The notes under the pieces were generated by a model. That model had not been told where the DNA came from. It saw only the letters and a list, made by a program, of their open reading frames with translations, and made no database searches. Made by a program: the position numbers and the translations under genes. A DNA stretch of 64,000 nucleotides, taken from positions 1 to 64,000 of the forward strand of contig JAVMKC010000075.1 in NCBI GenBank assembly GCA_031732795.1. The letters are read 5' to 3'. Of the stretch, positions 7,846-16,401 are shown one piece after another (positions within the stretch are counted from its first letter, which is position 1; the number at the start of each line of letters is the position of its first letter). Source of the stretch: Accumulibacter sp031732795. Lineage in GTDB: Bacteria; Pseudomonadota; Gammaproteobacteria; Burkholderiales; Rhodocyclaceae.

Positions 7846-8451
7846 ATGTCCGCCACGCTGGAAGCGCTTAGCCAAAATCTGCACAAGCATCTCGGTGATC
7901 GATTGCGGTCCCTGAATGTTGCGCTCGATGAGATAACGATCGAAGTGGATCCCGCCGATTATCTCTCCGTAATGCAGACCCTGCGCCGCGAGCGCGAATT
8001 GGGTTTTGAAGAACTGATCGATCTTTGTGGTGTTGATTACTCTGCCTATGGCAATGTTCCACGCCAAGGCAAGCGATTTGCAGCTGTCAGCCATCTCCTT
8101 TCGATCGCCAACAACTGGCGACTTCGTGTCCGCTGTTTCTGTGACGATGATGCCTTTCCGTCGGTGCCATCCGTAACGTCGATTTGGAATGTGGCAGACT
8201 GGTTCGAGCGTGAAGCTTTCGACCTGTTCGGCATTGTCTTCCCTGGCCATCATGATCTGCGGCGAATCTTGACCGACTATGGTTTCATCGGGCATCCGTT
8301 CCGCAAAGACTTTCCACTTTCGGGGTACGTCGAGATGCGTTACGACCCTGAGCAGCAGCGCGTGGTCTATCAACCGGTGACCATCGAGCCGCGCGAAACT
8401 ACGCCGAGAATCGTCCGCGAAGCGACTTACGGGAAAGCCGAAAATGCCTGA
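7846..8451 (+). CDS. nuoC: NADH-quinone oxidoreductase subunit C
   Basis: A 30-kDa-type peripheral-arm subunit that packs against NuoD near the quinone site. The 201 residues include the signature WNVADWFEREAFDLFGIVFPGHHDLRRILTDYGF split over 123-156, followed by GHPFRKDFPLSGYVEMRYD. GAGTGAG precedes the ATG. NuoC is separate here, unlike the fused NuoCD of enterics, as is usual in betaproteobacteria. Its 3' end overlaps the nuoD start by eight bases, suggesting translational coupling. Confidence 0.97.
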   Translation: MSATLEALSQNLHKHLGDRLRSLNVALDEITIEVDPADYLSVMQTLRRERELGFEELIDLCGVDYSAYGNVPRQGKRFAAVSHLLSIANNWRLRVRCFCDDDAFPSVPSVTSIWNVADWFEREAFDLFGIVFPGHHDLRRILTDYGFIGHPFRKDFPLSGYVEMRYDPEQQRVVYQPVTIEPRETTPRIVREATYGKAENA

Positions 8452-9697
8452 GTTGCGCAATTTCACGTTGAATTTTGGTCCGCAACACCCGGCGGCGCAT
8501 GGGGTTCTGCGGATGGTCCTCGAGCTTGATGGTGAGGTGGTCATTCGTGCCGACCCGCACATCGGCTTGCTCCATCGGGCGACCGAAAAGCTCGCGGAAA
8601 GCAAGACCTGGGTTCAGTCGGTTCCTTACATGGACCGTCTCGACTACATGTCGATGATGTGCAACGAACATGCCTACTGCATGGCTATTGAAAGGCTGCT
8701 CGGGATCGATGTGCCGATCCGGGCTCAATACATCCGAGTGATGTTCGACGAGATTACCCGCATCCTCAATCACTTGTTGTGGGTGGGTTGTCATGGCCTG
8801 GATGTCGGCGCAATGACCATGGTCTTGTACGCTTTCCGTGAGCGCGAAGACTTGGTCGATGCGTATGAGGCGGTGTCTGGCGCCCGGATGCACGCCGCTT
8901 ATTATCGGCCTGGGGGGGTCTATCGTGATTTGCCCGATCGCATGGCTCAATATCGGGAGTCGCAGTGGAAAACCGCCGCACAGATCAAGCCGTTCAATGA
9001 TCGTCGTAGCGGCAGTCTGCTCGATTTTCTCGATGATTTTGCCGCGCGCTTTCCTGCGTTGCTCGACGAGTACGAGACCCTGCTGACCGATAACCGAATC
9101 TGGAAGCAGCGGCTGGTCAATGTTGGTGTGGTTTCACCGGAGCGTGCCTTGCAGCGCGGGTTTACTGGGCCGATGTTGCGCGGCTCGGGTATTGCGTGGG
9201 ATTTGCGCAAGAAGCAGCCTTACGAAGTCTATGATCGTCTTGATTTTGATATTCCAGTAGGCGTCAACGGGGATTCTTACGACCGTTATCTGGTGCGCAT
9301 GGAAGAGATGCGTCAATCAAATCGCATCCTTCGGCAGTGCATCGACTGGTTGAGGAAAAATCCGGGGCCGGTGATGTCCGACAACCATAAGGTCGCGGCG
9401 CCCAGTCGTGAGGCGATGAAGACGAACATGGAAGAGTTGATTCATCACTTCAAACTGTGCACCGAAGGCATCCACGTTCCAGAAGGGGAGGTGTATTCGG
9501 CGGTCGAGCATCCCAAAGGCGAGTTTGGTATTTACCTGGTATCCGACGGTGCCAACAAGCCCTACCGGCTAAAGATTCGTCCGCCAGGATACGTCCATCT
9601 GTCGGCGATGAACGAGATGACCTCTGGCCACATGATTGCTGACGTGGTGACCATCATTGGTTCTCAGGACGTGGTTTTTGGGGAGATTGATCGCTGA
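8444..9697 (+). CDS. nuoD: NADH-quinone oxidoreductase subunit D
   Basis: A 49-kDa-type subunit that forms most of the quinone-binding chamber. The 417-residue product shows the N-terminal NFGPQHPAAHGVLR block, DPHIGLLHRATEKL, and the C-terminal YKLRIRPPGYVHL-like segment (here YRLKIRPPGYVHL) followed by DVVTIIGSQDVVFGEIDR. The HP-AAHG histidines that line the quinone pocket are present. It overlaps the nuoC end by eight bases and shares its last base with the nuoE start (TGATG). Confidence 0.97.
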   Translation: MPELRNFTLNFGPQHPAAHGVLRMVLELDGEVVIRADPHIGLLHRATEKLAESKTWVQSVPYMDRLDYMSMMCNEHAYCMAIERLLGIDVPIRAQYIRVMFDEITRILNHLLWVGCHGLDVGAMTMVLYAFREREDLVDAYEAVSGARMHAAYYRPGGVYRDLPDRMAQYRESQWKTAAQIKPFNDRRSGSLLDFLDDFAARFPALLDEYETLLTDNRIWKQRLVNVGVVSPERALQRGFTGPMLRGSGIAWDLRKKQPYEVYDRLDFDIPVGVNGDSYDRYLVRMEEMRQSNRILRQCIDWLRKNPGPVMSDNHKVAAPSREAMKTNMEELIHHFKLCTEGIHVPEGEVYSAVEHPKGEFGIYLVSDGANKPYRLKIRPPGYVHLSAMNEMTSGHMIADVVTIIGSQDVVFGEIDR

Positions 9698-10170
9698 TGC
9701 TCTCTGCAGAATCTATACAGCGAATCGACCGCGAGATTGCCAAATATCCCGCTGACCAAAAGCAGTCGGCGGTTATGGCAGCACTGGCGATTGCTCAGGA
9801 AGAAAAAGGCTGGCTGCCGAGCGAAGCCATCGAATTCGTCGCCAACTATTTGGGGATGCCGCCGATTGCGGCGTATGAAGTGGCCACCTTCTACAACATG
9901 TACGACCTTCACCCAGTTGGAAAATACAAGGTGACGGTATGCACCAATTTGCCGTGCATGCTTTCCGGTGGGGTCGATGCAGGCGAGTATTTGAAGAAAA
10001 AATTGGGGATTGGCTACAACGAGACTACTGCCGATGGCTTGATCACCCTCAAGGAAGGTGAGTGCATGGGGGCGTGTGGTGACGCGCCAGTGATGATCGT
10101 CAACAATCGCCGGATGTGTAGTTGGATGAATCCCGAGCAAATCGACAAACTGTTGGCGGAGCTCAAGTAA
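9697..10170 (+). CDS. nuoE: NADH-quinone oxidoreductase subunit E
   Basis: A 24-kDa-type thioredoxin-fold subunit holding the off-path [2Fe-2S] cluster N1a in the NADH dehydrogenase module. The four ligand cysteines are visible at C82, C87, C123 and C127 (VCTNLPC and GECMGACGDAP). The N-terminal half has the helical PADQKQSAVMAALAIAQEEKGWL region typical of the family. At 157 residues it is of normal length. Start and stop codons overlap those of nuoD and nuoF. Confidence 0.97.
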   Translation: MLSAESIQRIDREIAKYPADQKQSAVMAALAIAQEEKGWLPSEAIEFVANYLGMPPIAAYEVATFYNMYDLHPVGKYKVTVCTNLPCMLSGGVDAGEYLKKKLGIGYNETTADGLITLKEGECMGACGDAPVMIVNNRRMCSWMNPEQIDKLLAELK

Positions 10171-11498
10171 TGGCGATCCTTGGTGCAATCAATCCGATGC
10201 TCACCGCCGGTCTCGGTGGTGACGACGCTTGGCGTCTGGCCGATTACGCAAAGCGCGGCGGGTATGCCGCGTTGCGCCGTATTCTTGATCAGAAGATGGC
10301 GCAAGGTGATGTCATTAATGAAGTGAAGAAATCCGTGCTGCGTGGTCGGGGCGGGGCGGGGTTTCCGACCGGGCTCAAATGGAGTTTCATGCCGCGTTCG
10401 TTTCCAGGAGACAAATACGTCGTTTGCAATTCAGACGAAGGCGAGCCTGGAACATTCAAGGACCGCGATATTCTGCGTTATGACCCGCATTCGGTGATTG
10501 AAGGAATGGCCATTGCTGCTTATGCGATGGGGGCCGGGCGCGGATATAACTACATTCATGGTGAAGTCTGGGAGATTTATCAACGCTTCGAGGAAGCGCT
10601 GGCCGAGGCGCGTGCGGCGGGCCTGATCGGTAAGAACATCCTGGGTTCGGGTTTCGATTTCGAGCTTTTCGCGCATCATGGTTACGGTGCGTATATCTGC
10701 GGTGAAGAAACCGCACTGCTCGAGTCGATTGAAGGTAAAAAAGGTCAACCCCGGTTCAAACCGCCTTTCCCTGCTTCATTCGGGCTGTACGGCAAACCGA
10801 CGACGATCAACAACACCGAGACTTTCGCGTCGATTCCGTACATCATCAATCTGGGCGGCGAGAACTACCTCAATGCCGGCAAGCCTAACAACGGCGGCAC
10901 CAAGCTTTTTTCCGTTTCCGGTCATGTCAATCGTCCCGGTAACTATGAGATTCCGTTGGGTACCCCGTTCGCCACGCTTTTGGAAATGGCGGGCGGCATG
11001 CGTGGCGGACGCAAATTGAAAGCGTGTATTCCGGGTGGTTCGTCGGCGCCAGTGGTGCCGGCGGCGCAGATGATGGATTGCACGATGGATTATGACTCGA
11101 TCAGCAAGGCGGGGTCGATGCTGGGGTCCGGGGCAGTCATCGTTATGGATGAAACCACGTGCATGGTCCGTGCCCTCGAACGCTTGTCATTCTTTTACTA
11201 CGAGGAATCGTGCGGACAATGCACGCCGTGCCGCGAAGGAACGAGCTGGTTATATAAGGTCGTTCATCGAATCGAGCATGGTCAAGGGCGCTCCGACGAT
11301 TTGGATCTGCTGGGTAGCGTGACGACCAATATCATGGGGCGGACGATATGCGCGCTCGGTGACGCCGCCTCGATGCCAGTGCAAAGTTTCATCAAGCATT
11401 TTCGCGACGAGTTCGCGTACCACATCGATAACAAGAAGTGCCTCGTGCCCGTTGAAGTCCAGCGTGCCGGTAGCGGCTTCTTTACGGCAACGGTTTAA
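10170..11498 (+). CDS. nuoF: NADH-quinone oxidoreductase subunit F
   Basis: A 51-kDa-type flavoprotein that oxidises NADH with FMN and passes electrons to cluster N3. In 442 residues it shows the FMN/NADH glycine-rich loop RGRGGAGFPTGLKW, GAGAYICGEETALLESIEG-type sequence (here GYGAYICGEETALLESIEG), and the N3 cysteines SCGQCTPCREGTSWL plus a later CALGDAAS. The chosen ATG (10170) overlaps the nuoE stop TAA; a start 48 bases upstream would lie inside nuoE. Confidence 0.96.
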   Translation: MAILGAINPMLTAGLGGDDAWRLADYAKRGGYAALRRILDQKMAQGDVINEVKKSVLRGRGGAGFPTGLKWSFMPRSFPGDKYVVCNSDEGEPGTFKDRDILRYDPHSVIEGMAIAAYAMGAGRGYNYIHGEVWEIYQRFEEALAEARAAGLIGKNILGSGFDFELFAHHGYGAYICGEETALLESIEGKKGQPRFKPPFPASFGLYGKPTTINNTETFASIPYIINLGGENYLNAGKPNNGGTKLFSVSGHVNRPGNYEIPLGTPFATLLEMAGGMRGGRKLKACIPGGSSAPVVPAAQMMDCTMDYDSISKAGSMLGSGAVIVMDETTCMVRALERLSFFYYEESCGQCTPCREGTSWLYKVVHRIEHGQGRSDDLDLLGSVTTNIMGRTICALGDAASMPVQSFIKHFRDEFAYHIDNKKCLVPVEVQRAGSGFFTATV

Positions 11499-11509
11499 GG
11501 TACGAGACG

Positions 11510-13840
11510 ATGGAAATCGAAATTGACGGCAAAATTGCGGATGTGCCTGACGGCAGTACGATCATGGATGCCGCGCAGCAGTTAGGCACCTACATTCCGC
11601 ATTTCTGCTATCACAAGAAGCTTTCAATCGCCGCCAATTGCCGGATGTGCTTGGTACAGGTCGAAAAAGCGCCCAAACCAATGCCCGCCTGTGCCACACC
11701 GGTGACCAACGGAATGAAAGTGTTTACGCATTCCGATCTCGCCATCAAGGCCCAGAAGGGAGTGATGGAATTCCTGCTGATCAATCACCCGTTGGATTGC
11801 CCAATCTGTGACCAGGGTGGGGAATGCCAGTTGCAGGATTTGGCTGTCGGTTATGGTGGAGCAAAGTCGCGGTTCCAAGAAGACAAGCGGATCGTCTTTT
11901 ATAAGGAAGTCGGTCCGCTGATCTCAATGAAGGAAATGGCACGCTGCATTCATTGCACGCGTTGCGTGCGTTTCGGGCAGGAGATCGCCGGTTTGATGGA
12001 ACTCGGAATGGCCAATCGCAACATGCATTCCGAAATTACCACTTTCCTTGGGCGGTCGATCGACTCGGAGCTTTCGGGAAACATGATCGATCTCTGTCCG
12101 GTCGGTGCGTTGACCTCGAAGCCGTTCCGGTATTCGGCGCGTAGTTGGGAGCTGACTCGTCGCAAATCGGTCAGTCCTCACGACAGCCTGGGTGCTAACC
12201 TGACTGTGCAGATCAAGAACAACGTCGTCATGCGTGTTCTGCCGCGCGAGAATGAGGAAATCAACGAATGCTGGATTTCGGATAAGGAACGATTCGCGTA
12301 TGAGGCTTTGAACTCGCCGGCGCGGTTGTCCAAACCGATGATCCGTATCGACGGATCGTTGCGTGAGGTCGAATGGAACGTTGCACTCGACTATGTGACG
12401 CATGGTTTGAAAGACGTCATTGCCACGCATGGCGGCGAATCCGTCGCTGCTTTGGCCTCGCCACATTCGACTCTGGAAGAACTCTATCTGGTGCAGAAGC
12501 TGACTCGTGGACTCGGCTCCGGGAGCGTTGATTTTCGGCCACGGCGCCACGATTTCTCGTCGGATCGGCATCTGGCGGGAATTCCTTGGTTGGGGTGCAA
12601 GCTTTCTGAGATCAGCGACCTTGATGCTGCATTGGTTGTCGGCAGTTTCTTGCGCAAGGACCACCCCTTATTCGCTCAGCGTCTTCGTCAACTGGCCCGC
12701 AAATGGGGGAAAGTCAGTCTGCTGTCAGTCACCGCTGACGATCAATTGATGAATCTGCATGCGCGGCGGACGGTCAGTCCAGCGGACTTGCCCTGGGCTT
12801 TGGCTGCTGTCCTCAAAGCTGCGGCTCAGCTCAAACAGACGGAAATCCCGGCAGGACTGGAGTCGATTGAACCTTGCGAAGCGAGTCGAGCAATTGCCAG
12901 CAGCCTCGTTGAAAAAGAGAAAAGCGCCATTTTCTTGGGGAATGTCGCTGAGCAAAGTCCGCAAGCAGCTATGCTGCATGCGCTGGCACTGGAACTGGCC
13001 AAGTTGACAGGTGCAAGCTGTGGTTTCATCGGTGAAGCAGCCAACTGTGTCGGCGGGTACGTAGCCAAAGCGTTACCGACCGCGCTGAATGCTCGCGAGA
13101 TGTTTGATCAACCCCGGAAAGCCTACCTATTGCTTGGCGTCGAGCCAGAGCTGGACTGCCACGATCCGCAAAGCGCGGTGAGCGCCCTCAAGGCCGCGTC
13201 CCTGGTTGTAATGATGACGCCTTTCGCTGATCTGGCCGCGTGTGAGTATGCTGACGTCTTGCTGCCGGTAACACCATTTGTCGAAACTGCTGGTACTTTC
13301 GTGAATTGCGAAGGGCGGATTCAGAGCTTCCACGGCCTCGTTCGTCCCTGTGGAGAGGCGCGGCCAGCTTGGAAGGTGCTACGAGTCCTAGGCAACTTGC
13401 TCGATCTTTCTGGATTTGATTACGAATCAAGCGAGCAAGTGCGCGCCGAGATGGTGCCGGGGACGGAAGAGTTCGTTGGCGGCTTGAACAATTCCTTACG
13501 CGACATGCCCTGGTCCTTGGCTGCGCCAAAAAGTGGAGGATTCCAGCGCATCGCCGACGTTCCTATCCATTTTGCCGACCCATTGGCCAGACGATCGCCG
13601 GCATTACAAAAGACACGTGACGCTGCACCGCCGACCGCGCGCATGAATTCTCAGACGATGGCGGCCGTTGGCGTCGTTGATGGCGCCGAAATACGGGTCC
13701 GTCAAGGAGTGGGAGTCGTCGCATTGACCAGCCAATTGGACGAAAACGTACCGGTAAATTGTCTTCGCATCGCCGCGGCACATCCTTCGACGGCGGTGCT
13801 GGGCGAAATGTTCGGTGCAATCAATGTGGAGCGTGCATGA
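11510..13840 (+). CDS. nuoG: NADH-quinone oxidoreductase subunit G
   Basis: A 75-kDa-type subunit with several iron-sulfur clusters and a molybdopterin-oxidoreductase-like domain lacking the cofactor. The N-terminal [2Fe-2S] ligands are C33, C44, C47 and C61. Then come the H-x3-C-x2-C-x5-C cluster (HPLDCPICDQGGEC) and a CIHCTRCVRF four-cysteine set. Beyond about residue 220 the catalytic-domain remnant is more variable. 776 residues is normal for proteobacteria. The stop codon overlaps the nuoH ATG. Confidence 0.96.
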   Translation: MEIEIDGKIADVPDGSTIMDAAQQLGTYIPHFCYHKKLSIAANCRMCLVQVEKAPKPMPACATPVTNGMKVFTHSDLAIKAQKGVMEFLLINHPLDCPICDQGGECQLQDLAVGYGGAKSRFQEDKRIVFYKEVGPLISMKEMARCIHCTRCVRFGQEIAGLMELGMANRNMHSEITTFLGRSIDSELSGNMIDLCPVGALTSKPFRYSARSWELTRRKSVSPHDSLGANLTVQIKNNVVMRVLPRENEEINECWISDKERFAYEALNSPARLSKPMIRIDGSLREVEWNVALDYVTHGLKDVIATHGGESVAALASPHSTLEELYLVQKLTRGLGSGSVDFRPRRHDFSSDRHLAGIPWLGCKLSEISDLDAALVVGSFLRKDHPLFAQRLRQLARKWGKVSLLSVTADDQLMNLHARRTVSPADLPWALAAVLKAAAQLKQTEIPAGLESIEPCEASRAIASSLVEKEKSAIFLGNVAEQSPQAAMLHALALELAKLTGASCGFIGEAANCVGGYVAKALPTALNAREMFDQPRKAYLLLGVEPELDCHDPQSAVSALKAASLVVMMTPFADLAACEYADVLLPVTPFVETAGTFVNCEGRIQSFHGLVRPCGEARPAWKVLRVLGNLLDLSGFDYESSEQVRAEMVPGTEEFVGGLNNSLRDMPWSLAAPKSGGFQRIADVPIHFADPLARRSPALQKTRDAAPPTARMNSQTMAAVGVVDGAEIRVRQGVGVVALTSQLDENVPVNCLRIAAAHPSTAVLGEMFGAINVERA

Positions 13841-14889
13841 TGGTCGCTACGCTGCAAGGACTGCTGCAAGGACTTTTCGGGGCGGCTTATCCGCTGGTCT
13901 GGGCCTTGCTCAGAATCGTTCTGATCATCGCTCCGCTGTTGCTTTGTGTTGCTTACCTGACCTTTTGGGAACGCAAAGTCATCGGCTGGATGCAGGTCCG
14001 CATAGGTCCGAACCGAGTCGGTCCGTGGGGCCTGATTCAACCGATTGCCGACGGTTTGAAATTGCTGCTCAAGGAAGTCGTCATCCCTACGGGGGCCGAC
14101 AAAAGCGTTTTCCTGTTGGCGCCGATGTTCGCCTTTGCACCGGCACTGGCCGCTTGGGCGGTAGTGCCGTTTACTGATACCCTGGTCTTGGCGAATGTCA
14201 ATGCCAGCCTGCTGTATATCATGTCCATAACCTCGATCGGGGTTTACGGGATCATACTTTCCGGTTGGTCATCGAACTCGAAATACGCCTTCCTCGGCGG
14301 CATGCGTTCCGCGGCGCAGATGATTTCATACGAAGTTTCGATGGGCTTGGCCTTGGTCGTGGTGCTGATGGTCTCCAACAGTCTGAACCTTGGCGATATC
14401 GTTAAAAGCCAGGGACAAGGCTATTTCGCTGATCTTGGTTTCGGCTTGTTGTCGTGGAACTGGCTGTCGTTGTTGCCAATGTTCATCGTATATCTGGTGT
14501 CGATCGTCGCTGAAACCAACCGGGCGCCTTTCGACTTGGCGGAAGGTGAATCGGAAATCGTTGGTTTTCACGTCGAATATTCTGGAATGGCCTTCGCGGT
14601 CTTCTTCTTGGCCGAATACGCGAACATGATTCTGGTGTCTACGCTGGCGTCGATCATGTTTCTTGGCGGATGGCTCTCTCCGGTTGGTTTCCTGCCTGAT
14701 GGGCTTTTCTGGTTACTGCTGAAAATCTCGTTCGTACTGTTTATTTTCCTGTGGATTCGAGCCACTTTCCCGCGCTACCGTTATGATCAGATCATGCGAC
14801 TGGGGTGGAAGGTGTTCATTCCGTTATGCCTGATCTGGCTGGTTGTCGTCGGCTGCTGGATGATGTCGCCGTTGAATATCTGGAAATGA
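13837..14889 (+). CDS. nuoH: NADH-quinone oxidoreductase subunit H
   Basis: Membrane subunit at the junction with the peripheral arm that forms part of the quinone tunnel. The 350 residues contain about eight hydrophobic helices and the signatures ERKVIGWMQVRIGPNRVGPWGLIQPIADGLKL (split over the first matrix-side loop) and AETNRAPFDLAEGESEIVGFHVEYSG. The ATG at 13837 overlaps the nuoG stop as ATGA; a second ATG follows directly at 13840. Confidence 0.96.
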   Translation: MMVATLQGLLQGLFGAAYPLVWALLRIVLIIAPLLLCVAYLTFWERKVIGWMQVRIGPNRVGPWGLIQPIADGLKLLLKEVVIPTGADKSVFLLAPMFAFAPALAAWAVVPFTDTLVLANVNASLLYIMSITSIGVYGIILSGWSSNSKYAFLGGMRSAAQMISYEVSMGLALVVVLMVSNSLNLGDIVKSQGQGYFADLGFGLLSWNWLSLLPMFIVYLVSIVAETNRAPFDLAEGESEIVGFHVEYSGMAFAVFFLAEYANMILVSTLASIMFLGGWLSPVGFLPDGLFWLLLKISFVLFIFLWIRATFPRYRYDQIMRLGWKVFIPLCLIWLVVVGCWMMSPLNIWK

Positions 14890-14899
14890 GAGGCAATTC

Positions 14900-15388
14900 A
14901 TGGGATCAATGAAGGAAATTTTCAACAGCCTCCTGTTAAAAGAGCTATTCAAGGGGCTGTCGGTGACCGGGCGATACATGTTTGCCCGCAAGATTACCGT
15001 TCAATACCCAGAAGAAAAGACACCACAGAGTTTTCGTTTCCGTGGCTTGCATGCTCTGCGGCGTTATCCGAATGGTGAAGAGAGATGCATTGCCTGCAAG
15101 TTGTGTGAAGCGGTTTGCCCAGCACAAGCTATCACCATCGAGTCCGACGAGCGGGCTGATGGATCGCGTCGCACTACTCGTTATGACATCGATCTGACAA
15201 AATGCATTTTTTGCGGTTTTTGTGAAGAAGCGTGTCCAGTCGATGCCATAGTGGAAACACGGATTTATGAATATCACGGGGAGACCCGTGGGGATCTCTA
15301 CTATACCAAGCCAATGCTGCTGGCCAACGGTGATCGCTATGAGACGCAGATTGCCGAAGATCGCGCACTCGACTCGAAATATCGTTGA
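14900..15388 (+). CDS. nuoI: NADH-quinone oxidoreductase subunit I
   Basis: A 23-kDa-type (TYKY) ferredoxin-like subunit carrying clusters N6a and N6b on the electron path to N2. Two CxxCxxCxxxCP sets are complete, at C63/C66/C69/C73 and C102/C105/C108/C112. The 162-residue product has the family's amphipathic N-terminal helix (ELFKGLSVTGRYMFARKIT). It follows nuoH after ten bases and is followed by nuoJ after twelve. Confidence 0.97.
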   Translation: MGSMKEIFNSLLLKELFKGLSVTGRYMFARKITVQYPEEKTPQSFRFRGLHALRRYPNGEERCIACKLCEAVCPAQAITIESDERADGSRRTTRYDIDLTKCIFCGFCEEACPVDAIVETRIYEYHGETRGDLYYTKPMLLANGDRYETQIAEDRALDSKYR

Positions 15389-15400
15389 TAGGCCGCTGAA

Positions 15401-16003
15401 ATGGAATTCAAGACTTTCGTTTTCTACTTCTTGTCGGCTGTATTGATAGTGGCCGGCTTACGGGTGATCACTTCACGAAATCCAGTCCATGCGGCGCTTT
15501 ATTTGGTATTGGCCTTTTTTTCTGCAAGCGGGGTTTGGATGCTTTTGCAAGCAGAGTTTTTGGCCTTGGCACTGATTCTGGTTTATGTTGGTGCGGTAAT
15601 GGTTCTTTTCCTTTTCGTGGTGATGATGCTCGACATCAACCTTGATCGTTTACGAGAGGCTTTTTGGAGCTATTTGCCTTTAGGATCGATCATTGCTCTT
15701 TTCATGGTGACTGAAATGGGCTTGGTTCTCGGCGGAAATTATCTTGGGTTGTTCGAAAATAGTGTTCCACAAACTTCGGCGACTGAAAGTAATGTGCAAG
15801 CCGTTGGGCGACTAATGTTTACCGATTACGTATATCCATTCGAACTGGCTTCGGTAATTCTGTTGGTCGGTATTGTTGCAGCCGTTGCCCTGACGCAGCG
15901 TGAAAAGCGTAAAACCAAGCTGGTTGATCCCAGTCAGCAAGTATTTGTCAAGGCCAAAGATCGTATTCGTGTTTTGCAGATGCCGGCCGAGAAACGCGAA
16001 TAA
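15401..16003 (+). CDS. nuoJ: NADH-quinone oxidoreductase subunit J
   Basis: Membrane-arm subunit with five predicted helices, involved in coupling electron transfer to proton translocation. Conserved stretches RNPVHAALYLVLAFFSASGVWMLL and LIYVGAVMVLFLFVVMMLD-like sequence (here LVYVGAVMVLFLFVVMMLD) are visible, followed by the TDYVYPFELASVILLVGIVAA segment. 200 residues is typical. A 90-base gap separates it from nuoK, the longest gap within the operon. Confidence 0.96.
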   Translation: MEFKTFVFYFLSAVLIVAGLRVITSRNPVHAALYLVLAFFSASGVWMLLQAEFLALALILVYVGAVMVLFLFVVMMLDINLDRLREAFWSYLPLGSIIALFMVTEMGLVLGGNYLGLFENSVPQTSATESNVQAVGRLMFTDYVYPFELASVILLVGIVAAVALTQREKRKTKLVDPSQQVFVKAKDRIRVLQMPAEKRE

Positions 16004-16093
16004 ACAGTACTGGTTAGAAATAGCGGTCAAGCTTAAAACTGGGTAGATGCATGCACATCTACCGAAAATGAGAAAAGATTCCAGGGAGGTCCC

Positions 16094-16399
16094 TTGCTCA
16101 CACTGTCCCATTTTTTGATTCTGGGTTCGATCCTGTTCGCGATCAGTGTCGTCGGTATTTTCCTCAATCGAAAAAATCTGATTATCATCCTGATGTCGAT
16201 AGAGCTGATGCTATTGGCGGTCAATCTCAACTTCATTGCTTTCTCGCATTATTTGCAGGATTTGGCCGGACAGGTTTTCGTTTTTTTCATTCTCACTGTT
16301 GCTGCGGCCGAATCGGCGATTGGTTTGGCGATTCTTGTCGTGCTGTTCCGTAACTTGAAAACCATCCATGTCGATGATCTGGACAGCCTGAAGGGTTAA
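16094..16399 (+). CDS. nuoK: NADH-quinone oxidoreductase subunit K (TTG start)
   Basis: Small antiporter-like membrane subunit with three helices. The 101-residue protein contains the family block GIFLNRKNLIIILMSIELML with its conserved membrane glutamate, and a second glutamate in AAAESAIGLAI. The start is a TTG at 16094, supported by GGGAGGT seven or so bases upstream and by normal family length; no in-frame ATG precedes it closely. It is followed by nuoL after two bases. Confidence 0.95.
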   Translation: MLTLSHFLILGSILFAISVVGIFLNRKNLIIILMSIELMLLAVNLNFIAFSHYLQDLAGQVFVFFILTVAAAESAIGLAILVVLFRNLKTIHVDDLDSLKG

Positions 16400-16401
16400 C
16401 C

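Noticed and set aside
9697..13840. Many long antisense frames opposite nuo genes
   Set aside because: They follow codon periodicity of the nuo genes and have no ribosome sites or recognisable products.
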